From Pohlia nutans (lineage: Eukaryota; Streptophyta; Bryopsida; Bryales; Mniaceae): a stretch of DNA of 64,000 bases. The stretch is taken from positions 4,978,001 to 5,042,000 of the forward strand of contig CM040103.1 of NCBI GenBank assembly GCA_022496805.1, given 5' to 3'. The notes beneath the pieces were generated by a model. It was not told the DNA's origin. It did not search any database and worked only from the letters and a program-made list of their open reading frames with translations. The translations under genes were made by a program, and so were the position numbers. This document shows positions 1 to 10,028 of this stretch, piece by piece (the first letter of the stretch is position 1; each line of letters starts with the position of its first letter).

Positions 1-949
1 TCATCTTAGACCACTCTACAATCATCCAACGCAGATGCTAAATAAACTACTTAAGAGCATATTCCCTAAGAACCACGCAATTCAATTTCGCTCTTAGAGC
101 AGCCTTCTTTAAGTTTGTCAACTAATGAGATTGAAATTTGTCAAAGTTGATTTATGCATAAAGCTGAATAACAAAGAAAATTTGAAGGCCCTTTCAATAA
201 TCATCAATAAAATCATGTACTTCATCCCAATTTTTCAATCAAGAGAAATACTGAAGAAATTTGTAGCAAATAGATTCATGCATGTGTGCACTGATTGAAA
301 AAAAGGAATGATTTGTGAATTAGTTACCACACATTTCATGAAGTGATTCACTAATCATTTTTTAAATCAACTGTATTAAGATCATAGTTGAAAAGTACAA
401 TTGAAAAAATTAGCTCATAAAATTAGGCAATCAAACAATCTTCAAAAATCACTACACCTATTGAGTTACATTATTTAGAACTAAATACAATAAATTTCAT
501 CTATGGATTGTCAAATATATTGTTCATAACCAAAATATAAAACAATTTTCAATTATGGTTTCACATATTATGTAAAATTATTGATAATAGCAATCATAAA
601 CGAACAAATATAGATAATTCATAATGTACTTGTCCTTTCATACATCAAGTTCAAAGTATCTTCGTAATCACAAATCATATTACATCTGTGCGATTCCGCA
701 ATTCCAGATAGGGAGGTTCTTAAGGGGATAAATGTAATAAAATCATTAGCAATTGAAACGAAATAAAAATATTTAGAGGTTCTATCCCTTGTAAATGCCA
801 ATATCGAGCTGCGAAAGTCAATACCGTACCATATATCTCTAGAGTTTATTTTCGTCTGCCACATAAGACAAGGTCACAGTTACAATGAACTCAGGTCTAC
901 AAAAGAGTCAACGGGACACTTCCTGAATGTTGGTAATAATATCATCCCT
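1..949. repeat. 3' flank of the kinase gene with an old copy of a TTAA-type dispersed repeat
   Basis: I see no gene here. From about 200 to 735 the AT-rich sequence matches, with many differences, the intact TTAA element at 17441-17988 and the copy at 31463-32140. Shared stretches include the part reading TCACTACAC and a block ending near a TTCAAAG stretch around 650. The short open frame at 619-864 lies in this repeat and is not a convincing gene. The part next to 949 would be the 3' UTR of the kinase. Confidence 0.45.
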
Positions 950-2467
950 TCACCACCTCAACCATTGTCTGGCAGCAGCATCTCTTTTGTCTTCCGCTAT
1001 ACTCTCACAATATTCTCTCTTCTTGCGACAGAATTTTTCCAATTCATTGCATATAATATGAAAAGATGGCCTTTTCGAAGGCTCAGAGTCCCAACACCTT
1101 CTCAATAAGTCTTGTATCTCTTCATCCACATAATCGGGCAATGAAGGCCTCTCATCTCCAATGTCATAGTCATTTGCACGACGAAATTGGAAAGGGATGC
1201 AACCTGTCAAGACTTCATAACAAGTCATGGCAAAAGAATAAACATCAACCTTCTCCGTCCATATTGTTGGATCTGTGTATTTATCCGCTGCATTACTCCT
1301 CATAATACCTAAAACTTCAGGTGCCCTCCAAAATCCTGTTCCCATCACTCCTTCGACACTTTCAAAATCAGCAACTTCACATAAAATATCTTCCCATTTA
1401 CCATTTTCAAATGATTTCATACACCTCTCGATATCCCTACGTACTAACACATTCGCAGCCTTCAAATCTCTATGCAAAGTGCCTTCATTGTGTAGTATGC
1501 TCATTCCTATAGCAATCTGCTGCATGATACTTGTTGATATGGAAGGTGGGAATGGAGGCTTGAGATGAGTTTTGTCCTTGAATATTTGTATATTGATGGC
1601 TTTGCGTAGATCACCCCAATACCTCCGCATGAGGAAGGCAAACCGCCCATCTTTCAATAATGTGCAATTCATAATAAAACAACACATTCCATCTTCGCGC
1701 AATGCATCATTTTGCATATAAATATTTTTCGACTCGTTTGTCCACGCACCCATAAACCATTCCGAATGTTCCAACGGAAATACCTTCAGGACAAGAGACA
1801 CCTCGGCTTTGTGGTGGAATACGTTTGAGTCATTCATGACCGCCTTATTTCCATCAAAGAGGGCTTCATAAATCTCGGCTTGGCCTCCTTGTGCAATCTT
1901 CTTCCCCACCGCCAACCTTCCCCCGAAGTCCATAAAAAATCCCGACGTCGATAAAAGATAATCAAGCTCATTATGATCATCACCCAAAAGATCGTCTCTA
2001 ACCTCACGGATGGGTTGTTTCTTGATAACCTCCTCGAAGAATTGGTGATTCATAGCATTGATCTTCTGTTTCTCAACGAGCGACATGCTTGACGATGAAC
2101 CCTCTGCCGAATTGGAGGTCATAGGGACCACTTCCGTCCAAGTAGGATTCGAGACCGCCGTAAGAAACTCTTCCTCGCTATTGCATCGCTTCCGCTCCTG
2201 CTCCAACCACATCCCATATGTCCTCCTATGTTCTATGCTTGTGGTGCACGCACTGCTCAACAATTCACCCTCAAATGCCGTCACATACTCCGCATGCTTG
2301 TCAACTCCGATGGAATTGGATGTTGTCCCCATTAGTTCTACCCTCTCACCACCACCACATTCTGTACTGTTCGAAACAAACGCACCCGATCCCTCCATTT
2401 CAAATTGGAATAAACACGATTTGTGACCGTGACCTTCCAACCAAAGTATAGACGATCGCAACCCCAA
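950..2467 (-). CDS. TKL-type protein kinase, single exon, 505 aa, with DFE in place of DFG
   Basis: This is a probable cytosolic serine/threonine (tyrosine-kinase-like) protein kinase. Residues 1-180 form an N-terminal region without a domain I recognise. The kinase domain runs from about 183 to 480: a glycine-rich loop GKKIAQGGQAEIYEA near 188-202, the ATP-anchoring lysine K228 (LVLKVF), the catalytic loop HRDLKAANV at 332-340, APE at 382-384, DVYSF at 408-412 and the RP pair at 466-467. The metal-binding DFG is DFE (367-369), and the activation segment between it and APE is very short. The HRD aspartate and VAIK-type lysine are present, so activity is possible but the DFG glycine is lost. 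The start is the first ATG of an uninterrupted frame; an internal Met at 24 is an alternative. The substrate is unknown. The family resembles expanded moss or lycophyte kinases with a GTGFWRAPE segment; that comparison is from memory. Confidence 0.85.
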   Translation of the reverse strand: MGLRSSILWLEGHGHKSCLFQFEMEGSGAFVSNSTECGGGERVELMGTTSNSIGVDKHAEYVTAFEGELLSSACTTSIEHRRTYGMWLEQERKRCNSEEEFLTAVSNPTWTEVVPMTSNSAEGSSSSMSLVEKQKINAMNHQFFEEVIKKQPIREVRDDLLGDDHNELDYLLSTSGFFMDFGGRLAVGKKIAQGGQAEIYEALFDGNKAVMNDSNVFHHKAEVSLVLKVFPLEHSEWFMGAWTNESKNIYMQNDALREDGMCCFIMNCTLLKDGRFAFLMRRYWGDLRKAINIQIFKDKTHLKPPFPPSISTSIMQQIAIGMSILHNEGTLHRDLKAANVLVRRDIERCMKSFENGKWEDILCEVADFESVEGVMGTGFWRAPEVLGIMRSNAADKYTDPTIWTEKVDVYSFAMTCYEVLTGCIPFQFRRANDYDIGDERPSLPDYVDEEIQDLLRRCWDSEPSKRPSFHIICNELEKFCRKKREYCESIAEDKRDAAARQWLRW

Positions 2468-2889
2468 TAAATAGAAAATCCTTCCAGAGCTAAGGCTCCA
2501 TGCAAGACCTGAACCTCCGGAGAAAATGAAACGGCAGAAAGAGTGGAATCAGGATTTGCTCATGGAAGAAACGAATCCATACACAAAATGACTGGCAAAC
2601 CAAACTGCACGCTCCTGACCGACCAAACGTGGCTATGAACGCTCCCCAACCCTCATGCAATGCTCAAATCCTTGAAACCTGAAAAGCCTGAAACTCTTCA
2701 AGTTAGATGTAAATTTCGGACAAGAGAGACCCGTGACACTCATCTTCCTTGCTTCAGAAAGCTACACATCAGTATAACCGCAAACTCACCTGGAGGGCGA
2801 AGAGCTGTTCTACAACGCGAAAACGCTCCAATCAAGCCAGGCTCAAGTCACCGCCTTTGTACATACAAGCAACAACGAAGCAAAATAAA

Positions 2890-4280
2890 TGTGAGACTGG
2901 TCGAGTGAAGGCCGGCACGACCACAACGCGCAATCCCGATGCGTGTTCAAGACAGAAAGCTTCGTGAGCTCAAGATACTGGCGAAAGTCGAGGAATACTT
3001 CGATAGATGAAAAGCATGGACATCCGGGGTTATCAATACTGATCGCCTTAAGGCTCCGACGATGAGATTGGACCTGCGAGTCGAAGCAACTGTTCTACGA
3101 GTTACTCTCTAGCTCCTTTCGCAGATGGCACAGCTTGGAACCCTGACAACAAACTTTCAAAGGCTGAGAAGGAATCAAACACTTTTATTTAACTCCTGAT
3201 CCTTTCGTACGACTCGTGGCCTATTCTTAGGCTTGTTCAGGCAGTTTCATTACAGCCGTAAGATACGAAGTAACGGGCAGATCAGTACCAATCTGCAGAA
3301 TCGGCTTCATCAAAAGCTAAACACCCACGCAGCAGAGAGAGAGAGCAAGTTGTCAATCGTTTCAACACTTAGATTTCAGCACCCGGGGTGTTGTAGCACA
3401 ACCAACTAAACCATCCGAGCTGAATCTCTACAAACATAATTTTGCTGGGCATCCTCAACAACAGACCTAATAAGAAAGCTAGAATATGGCATCGAAGCAA
3501 CGTCACGATGCATGTCAAATTCGCCTCCCCGGGCGCAATCGCTGAGCTTCAGTAACCCTTCAGCAGTACCGTAACACGCATCAAAAATCAAAGCATAGCA
3601 ATTGCGGAGCGGAACTCACAATCCCGGAAGACGATGTGGTCGCCTCGTACAGTGGAGTAAAGAATATGCCGCTGTACGTACAAGCCACGACGAAGCAAAA
3701 TCTGTGAGACTGATGGAGTGAAGGCTGGCACGACCACAACACAAAATCTCAACGAGCGGTAAAGACAGAAAGCTTCGAGACTCATGATACAAGCAAAAGT
3801 GGAGGAATACTTCGATAGAAGAAAAGCCTGAACATCCGGGGTTACCTACACTGATCGCCTTACGGGGGTCTCTTTATTTCTCCCCATCGAGCGTGGCTCG
3901 GATGCCAGGTTTGGTGGGGTTCATTTCTCTGGCCCTCCCCGTTTTCGCCCTTGGGGACTTTTTTGGTTTTTTTTTCCTAAATTTAGGGCCTGCGGCCCTA
4001 TTTTACCCGAGGGAGCCCCGGTGAGGTCAAGCAAGGCCCCATTCAACTTCAAAATAGGGGGCAGGTTTTACCCCACCCCCGCACCCCACCGAACCTGGCC
4101 TCCGAGCCACGCTCGATGGGGGGATTTAGACAGATCCGCCTTACGGCTCCGACGATGAGAGTGGACCTCCGAATCGAAGCAACTGTTCTACGAGTTACTC
4201 TCTAGCTCCTTTCGGAGATGGCACAGCCTGGAACTCTGACAACACGCTTTCGGAGTCTCAGAAGGGGTCAATTAAGTCCT
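2890..4280. repeat. Direct tandem duplication of about 0.3-0.45 kb upstream of the kinase, second copy interrupted
   Basis: The sequence from about 2890 to 3190 recurs from about 3703 to 4280 with modest divergence. Shared blocks include the stretch ending GAATACTTCGATAGA and the block containing GATGAGA, TCGAAGCAACTGTTCTACG and CTCTCTAGCTCCTTTCG. The second copy carries the foldback element at 3865-4136. A more decayed relative lies near 7163-7270. I see no gene in 2468-4665. The first part should hold the kinase promoter and leader. Confidence 0.7.
3865..4136. mobile_element. Mutator-like foldback MITE, 272 bp, with 9-bp target duplication
   Basis: The GC-rich ends are inverted copies: CCCCATCGAGCGTGGCTCGG near the left end pairs with its complement near the right end, and the match continues through CCAGGTT and GGTGGGGT. 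The same nine bases, CGCCTTACG, flank it at 3856-3864 and 4137-4145. The sister copy of the surrounding duplication has one uninterrupted site (CGCCTTAAG at 3044-3052). A 9-bp duplication is typical of Mutator-like elements. No transposase is encoded. Confidence 0.75.
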
Positions 4281-4665
4281 GATCCTTTCCTTCGATTCGT
4301 GACCCATTCTTTGGCTTGGAGGAATCATATTCGTGCATGTATTCAGGTTTATATTTATTGTTTGTTTGTTATTTTGTTTGGCACAAATAAAGGAAGATGC
4401 TATACTGCACAAGGAGTGCATGCATGTATTTTCAAAACAAAGTCAATGCAGCGTGCGAAACAGTGACACTAGTCTACTATCCATTAACAGTTTCACGAGT
4501 ATTCTATCAGACAACTTTTTTTTATCTGTATTCTAACTTAATGATGGTGTCTGGGGGAATTGCCTTCGTCAGGCAACCCTGTCCCGCTTTGAATCCAACA
4601 AGGCAAGCTTATCTTTCTACACCTCATCCTCCCACAATGTTTTGGTTTACTTTTGTAAATTTGGG

Positions 4666-4733
4666 TTAACCCTTAAACGTCAAGAGGGCCTGGACGGGGC
4701 AGCCCGGAAGGAATCTAAATTTTTGGAGGCAAA

Positions 4734-4764
<31 letters not shown>

Positions 4765-5065
4765 TGCAAAAACGGCTCTTCAGTGCACTGCTGGCTCGCA
4801 CTTTAGCACTGTAGCACTGTAGCACTGCGGCACTGCTGAACTTCAGCTGCCCCAACCTCAAAACTTGTTCAATTCCATAACTTTGATTGCTTACCAACGA
4901 TTCCACAATCTCTCAAATGAGGCGAAAATTTGGAATCAATATCGCATTTTCAGTAGCTTTCCAATGCAACAAGTCTCGCTTGATTTGGTTGAGAAATGGA
5001 ACTTTTTTCTCCAATTATTCCTTTTAAATAAGCCCATTGGGCTTACCTTGACGTTTAACGGTTAA
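4666..5065. mobile_element. TTAA-bounded inverted-repeat element (family 1), 400 bp
   Basis: The element is bounded by TTAA at 4666-4669 and 5062-5065. Its ends are inverted repeats: CCCTTAAACGTCAAG on the left and the complement of CCGTTAAACGTCAAGG on the right. The interior matches 7779-8160 and, inverted, the copy ending at 26283. It contains a short CACTGTAG tandem run near 4807-4830. No transposase is seen. The layout fits a non-autonomous TTAA-targeting transposon. Confidence 0.75.
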
Positions 5066-5639
5066 CTGAAAAGAAGAGAGAATACATGTTAGGTGTGGTG
5101 AGTCTAACCCGTATGTAAGGCAACTAAGCAAACTCGCATAGTTTTCAAAGAATCCATAATAGAAAGGAGGGTGTACTAGTTTTGCCGTCTCAAAGCCACT
5201 CATGCCCTCTTATAGTCTCTCACACTCAAGAAGTTGATGAAAAGTGCCAAAGTCCCTTTCAAATTATCTCTTGACTCTCAATCCTAGCGTGTTAAAAATT
5301 GGGCTTTCAAATCACTATTCAATTAACTTTATCTTTACATTCTACTTGTGATTGGTCCATCGACTATTTGATGCGCACTTTTGATAATTATGTGAGGGGC
5401 GTGCAAGGGTGCGAGAGTGTGAGTGCAAGGGCCCTTCCAATATAGATGAATAATTTCAGAGAGTTAGTCCTAGCGTGCATAGGTGGGAATGCTTCAAAAG
5501 AGACCAATTGACATGTAATTCTTAACTCAATTGACATGCAATTTTTAAATTCCTCAGTACAATAAACAATACAACATTTATTCATTACTTTTTGGTATTT
5601 TGTTCTGATACTTATATCAATATGACATAGCTAATATAA
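5066..5639. other. Intergenic stretch without recognised feature
   Basis: I see no gene, RNA or repeat with clear ends in this stretch. The open frame at 5388-5585 has no recognisable motif. Confidence 0.4.
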
Positions 5640-5955
5640 GGGCCGCTTCACACTATGGCCGTCCAAGTCGAGAGGCTGTGGGATTGAGAGTCCAAAAAAA
5701 TCTACTGAAAATAGCAATAAAATATAGTTTTCATTTTTATGAAAAGAAATTGACGGCCTCTCAACTATAGTGACGGGTCTTGTAAAATGTAGGATCCAAA
5801 CTTCCTCTCAAAAGGCCGTCACCTTGGTCAGAAAGTGTTGCCATGTAAGCATTTTGAAGGTCCACGGCCTTTGGACTTTGGCCTCTAGTGTGAAGAATCG
5901 AGAAGCCAAAACCATAGTTTCTTGCAATTTGATTCGTGGAAATCGACGGCGATTA
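5640..5955. mobile_element. Tourist/Harbinger-like MITE, right end decayed
   Basis: The left end GGGCCGCTTCACACTATGG follows TAA. The interior matches the better-preserved element at 40991-41304 through GTCCAAGTCGAGAGG and GAAAAGAAAT near the middle to GGAAATCGACG at 5939. The right inverted end is not recognisable, so this copy is truncated or decayed. Confidence 0.6.
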
Positions 5956-6243
5956 GAGTGTTGTTGGACTACTTCTTGTATAACATTCCTCTAAGTTCAA
6001 AATGGCCCTCAAATTGATGCTCGGCTGACATATTTGGTCTAAAAGTGTTGGGCTTGCTCTTAGGAAACTGACTGCCATTTTGAAGAACTCATGAGGAATT
6101 TTAGAAATCAAGTTATTTTCAGTGAATTAGATCTAATAAAGATTTAAAATTTCACATAAATATTAGAGTTTTCTGCAAATTGGATGCCACTTACAGCTCT
6201 AGTTTTATTGAAATTTTAAGAGACGTAAATTGAGTGATGTTTG

Positions 6244-6484
6244 TTAACCCTTAAACGACAATGCCAGCCCACGGGCTTGGTTTTAGTTTGGAAGAATCTT
6301 GCTAATAACTCCTACACCATTGCACCAAATGGGGTTTTTAAAATGCCAAACCGAGCACCTTAGAGAGATCTATACTTCTTTAGAATAGAGCTAAAGTAAA
6401 TTAAACACAGAATCATGCTTAAAATGGAATTTAAAAGAGATTTTGGGTGTGGTATCAGGAAAGCATATGTCGTTTAAGGGTTGA
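6244..6484. mobile_element. TTAA-bounded inverted-repeat element, 241 bp
   Basis: The left TTAA (6244-6247) is followed by CCCTTAAACGACAATG. The right end is the complement of CCCTTAAACGACATATG followed by TTGA (6481-6484), a one-base change from TTAA. No coding capacity is seen. Confidence 0.65.
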
Positions 6485-6720
6485 TTAGCAAAAAACAAAG
6501 CATGTGCTGGATGAGCCAGTGGTGGAGATAGAATCATTGATTTGGATTCGACACAAGCATGAAGCTAATTTGGGGACATCATGGACGGAGTCAAAGTTTA
6601 GGGCCCCTTGAAATAACTAAAATTAGTTGGATCAAGAAAAGTGAGGGTCTTAAGTTTTTGGGCACCACTTTTTTTTATATTTTTTAAAAAAAACGAGAGA
6701 AACCTCATTGAATTAATGGG

Positions 6721-7040
6721 TTGGGCACCATTTTTGGAGTCATGAAACTTAACACCTCCAGTTTTTTAAAAGCAACCATAGTTTTCACAAACTTTGGTCC
6801 AGTCACCCCTCTTTTACAGACTTTGCAGGAAAACTCTATTCCTCCAGCTTATTGTGGGCCTGCATGTGTAAGAGATTGGAAAATTTCAGCAACTCTACCT
6901 GCTCTTCCTAGCAGTTTTTTTCTCCATGAGGCTGAATTGAGACTCCATGAGATTGATTGCTTTCTTGCGTTTCCTTCCACTAATTTGGCAGGGCAAATGC
7001 ATATCACCGCCCTCCCAAATAGAGTAAGAGAGTTTTAATA
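6721..7040. repeat. Dispersed repeat related to 12110-12975 and 18895-19120
   Basis: The stretch with GTAAGAGATTGGAAAATTTC and later TTGGCAGGGCAAATGCAT recurs at 12128-12970 and partly at 18955-19030. The open frame that crosses it follows the repeat and carries no known motif, so I do not call a gene. No copy shows clean ends. Confidence 0.5.
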
Positions 7041-7298
7041 TGGACAAAAGTCCATAAGTTAGAGAGTTCTATGGATCTAGGACCCCTACTGACTGTTCTT
7101 CTCCTTTTTTCTTTCCTCGCACTTTAACAGATTGGTTTCACTCTTTCCTACAATAAGAATGTTGTGTGGACATCCGCGCTTATATTATCTACAGTAATCG
7201 CATTAAGTCTTTTGACGATAAGATTGGACTTGTGATTTGAAGTAATTCTACCATAACATTCAGTAGCCTCTGTGACTAGTGCCTTCGCCTACCAGAAC

Positions 7299-7359
7299 GA
7301 TGTGGAATATTCTACATCATTTCATCCCCTGAATGAAATGATGTGGAGTATTCTACATC
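7299..7359. other. Short hairpin, about 27-bp stem
   Basis: GATGTGGAATATTCTACATC followed by ATTTCAT is mirrored by a complementary copy across a spacer of about seven bases, with two or three mismatches. It could fold in DNA or RNA. I see no link to a gene. Confidence 0.5.
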
Positions 7360-7778
7360 ACATCAATTACTAAGGAGGCAGGTGGCATTAAGCAAGAGCA
7401 ATCAATCACGGTGAACAATAATGAAAATCAGTCACAAAATTGGAATTCAACAGTGTTTTGTAGTTGTTTATTTGATTCAATAATTCATTCAATTTCAAAT
7501 CACTCGTCACCTTATATATACAGGTGGACGAAACTAAAAGACAGCCTCTTAGAAGGCTTCTAAATGTTATGATGAGTTGCTAGAGTTATTTGAAATCAAA
7601 AGTGGTTTTCAGCGGAGTTCAAGTGGAGTTCTCTTTTTATAAGTACAATTTCTGACATACATTGTCTATGAAAAAATTTCATTATAAGGTAGGGGCTCTT
7701 GGATTAAGGGAACGTATGTGAACTCTCTTCTAGCATTGAGGAGGTCACAAGTTTCACACACCATAATGGAACATGGCC

Positions 7779-8160
7779 TTAACCCTTAAACGTCAAGAGG
7801 GCTTGAATGGGGCAGTCCGGAAGGAATCTAAATTTTTTTTGGAAAAAAAAAAGAAAAAAGAGAAAGAAAAAAGAAGGCAAACACGGCTCTGCAGTGCACT
7901 GTTGGCTAGCACTGTAGCACTGCGGCACTGCTAAACTTCAGCTGTCCCAACCTCAAAACTTGTTCAATTTGATAACTTTGATTGCTTACCAAAGATTCCA
8001 CAATCTCTCAAATGAGGCGAAAATTTGGAATCTAGATCGCTTTTTCAGTAGCTTTCCAACGCAACAAGTCTCGCTTGATATGGTTGAGAAATGAAACTTT
8101 TTTCTCCAATTATTCCTTTATACCAAGCCCGTGGGGCTTGCTTTGACGTTTAAGGGTTAA
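7779..8160. mobile_element. TTAA-bounded inverted-repeat element (family 1), 382 bp
   Basis: TTAA stands at 7779-7782 and 8157-8160. The inverted ends are CCCTTAAACGTCAAG and CCCTTAAACGTCAAAG. The interior matches 4666-5065. The duplicated segment at about 15146 continues without it (GGCCTTGCTTTGAAT against GGCC, element, GTTACTTTGAAAT). The target there is now TTGC rather than TTAA. Confidence 0.8.
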
Positions 8161-8235
8161 GTTACTTTGAAATATTCTCCAACTCAATGACGCAGTGTAT
8201 TAATTTTGCAGTGTTGATATGTGACAGTGTTGATA

Positions 8236-8529
8236 AGGTCGAGGCACCTAAAACCGATAACTTAAGCTATCTACACTATTTTTGGACCAGCCATTAATAA
8301 GGTGATATTTCTCCCGGGTTGGAAGTTAGTTTTCGCGGAGAATGCAAATTTTTCCATGAATTATTTCACAATATTGAAATTTGTACAATTTTTCAAAGTG
8401 AAAAGTACTTCAGGACCCAAAACCGATCACATGCTCTAATGTACAAATGAGGTACATCTTCCCTTTCAAAATCTAGAAATTAGGCCTGATCGGTTTTAGG
8501 TACCTGGTCGGTTTTAGGTGCCTCGACCT
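8236..8529. mobile_element. TA-flanked MITE with AGGTCGAGGCACC ends, 294 bp
   Basis: The inverted ends AGGTCGAGGCACCTAAAACC are flanked by TA on both sides (8234-8235 and 8530-8531). It is the same length as, and closely similar to, the copy at 14796-15089. There is no coding capacity. A TA target and short palindromic ends fit a Tc1/mariner-mobilised MITE. Confidence 0.8.
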
Positions 8530-8763
8530 TATCTGACAACACGCTTTCAGAACCTGGGATGGAGTCAAATGAAATTCTGTGACTCCTGATATTTGCGTAA
8601 GATTCGTGGCCCTTTCTTTGCTTGATGGGATCAAGTTGGTGCATGCATCCTTAATTTTAAAATCGAAGTGAATTCATGTAACGGATTCTCTACTCTATTA
8701 CCGATATTACCGATAAACAGTTTAAGCCAAGTATTGATTTTTATTGTACTACCGATAAACAGT

Positions 8764-8993
8764 TTAACCCTTAAAGGTCCAGATTGGCCATTCCGGCCAA
8801 TGTACACGACCGTATTTCATTGTATTTGGAATGGTTCTACACCTTCTATGAGTATTGTATCAAAAGTAAAGTTAAAATTCATGTCTACATGGTCTTAAAA
8901 GCTACTGGGATCTCAATTTGGAACTTTCTACTCATAACAAATGTTAAGAATACGGCAACGTATCTACTATTCCCTAAATCCTTCAAGGGTTAA
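8764..8993. mobile_element. TTAA-bounded inverted-repeat element (family 2), 230 bp, with empty site
   Basis: TTAA stands at 8764-8767 and 8990-8993. The left end is CCCTTAAAGGTCCAGA and the right end is a weaker complement (CCCTTGAAGGATTTAGG). The second copy of the host segment has a single uninterrupted TTAA at 15629-15632 with the same flanks (GATAAATAGT before, GGAGTATTTT after). A relative lies at 26280-26510. Confidence 0.85.
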
Positions 8994-9197
8994 AGAGTAT
9001 TTTATTGAACAATATTTTTCATGTGTAAGTGCATGGCCACCCATGCCCTAAATAGTTTTTTTTAATTCCTTTCCAACGTATAAATCTTCCTTTGATTTGG
9101 ATGAGAAAAAACTATTCTTTTTCTTAATTATTCTTTTCTAAAAAGCCTATAGGGCTTTGGGGCTTTTTGAACGTTTAAGGGTAAAGTTTGTCAACTA

Positions 9198-9618
9198 AGG
9201 TAGACGACCTGTTCCGATCACCTTAAGCAATTCAACATACTTCCGGTGGAGTAACGAATAGGCAAATAATTTTGTAGTGTAGGGAAATAGATTTGAAGAA
9301 GGTCACATGTTTTTGAACAAATTTTTGGGCAATATTGAATTTACTACAAATTTTCAAAGTGAAGATTCTCTCCAACCCGTTCTCGCAATATAGGCTGACC
9401 TATTTCCAAGAACTGTAAAACTAAATTTCGAGAACACATGATATCATACTAACTCGGTAATAAATTTCTATTCTCGGCGCCAACCATTCCATATTAAGAG
9501 GAAACATGTTTCCATCACCGTTTACGAGTGAAATCAAAAATAATGCAGGCTGCTTCACGGAAATAAGTCGCCCTATATTGCGTGATTGGGGGCCTGATCG
9601 GAAACAGGTCGTCTACCT
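9198..9618. mobile_element. TA-flanked MITE with AGGTAGACGACC ends, 421 bp
   Basis: The ends are AGGTAGACGACCTGTTCC and its near-complement, flanked by TA at 9196-9197 and 9619-9620. The second copy of the host segment has one TA at 15835-15836 in the context TTAACTAATGGA and lacks the element. It is non-coding. Confidence 0.8.
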
Positions 9619-9620
9619 TA

Positions 9621-10028
9621 ATGGAGAAATTCGTAAAGTCCTGAAATCTTAGGCTTCCAGTACTGCGTCAGTAAAGATTCTGGCTCACAAGACATTAAAT
9701 GTAAGAGTGTGGAGTTCCAAAAATAAAAACCGGATGAGTTATATTTCCGGAAATTAAAGAAGGGTGAGTGAGTTTGCTCCCGTGTCGAGACGCACCACCG
9801 GCTATGGCGCCGGAGGCCAACTATTAATACACCACATCGCTGGAAAATAGCTGCCGCCAATGATATAACCTTCGACCTCGTGGTCCCCAAGAGCCTCATG
9901 GGCTCCCAAACTTAACCCAACACACCTCTTTTGTGCTTGTGTTATGGACTTCCCGGATAACACAAATATTCAGGATAGGGGATCCAACTCTGGAGCAGTC
10001 ATCCACAGACTTTGCGAATTTCTCTAAT
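9621..10028. mobile_element. Probable inverted-repeat element of the AGAGTTATC family, decayed
   Basis: The left GAGAAATTCGTAAAGTCC and the right complement of AGAGAAATTCGCAAAGTC bracket about 0.4 kb. The corresponding place in the second segmental copy (15841-16218) has similar ends but a different interior. A short open frame inside (9618-9899, minus) has no recognisable motif. Confidence 0.45.

Noticed and set aside
4865..5065. 66-codon open frame in a TTAA element that is also present in the copy at 25899-26099
   Set aside because: The third copy (7779-8160) has an in-frame stop at the corresponding place, there is no ATG at the shared start, and the frame runs straight into the terminal repeat. 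Shared ancestry of the repeat explains it better than coding.
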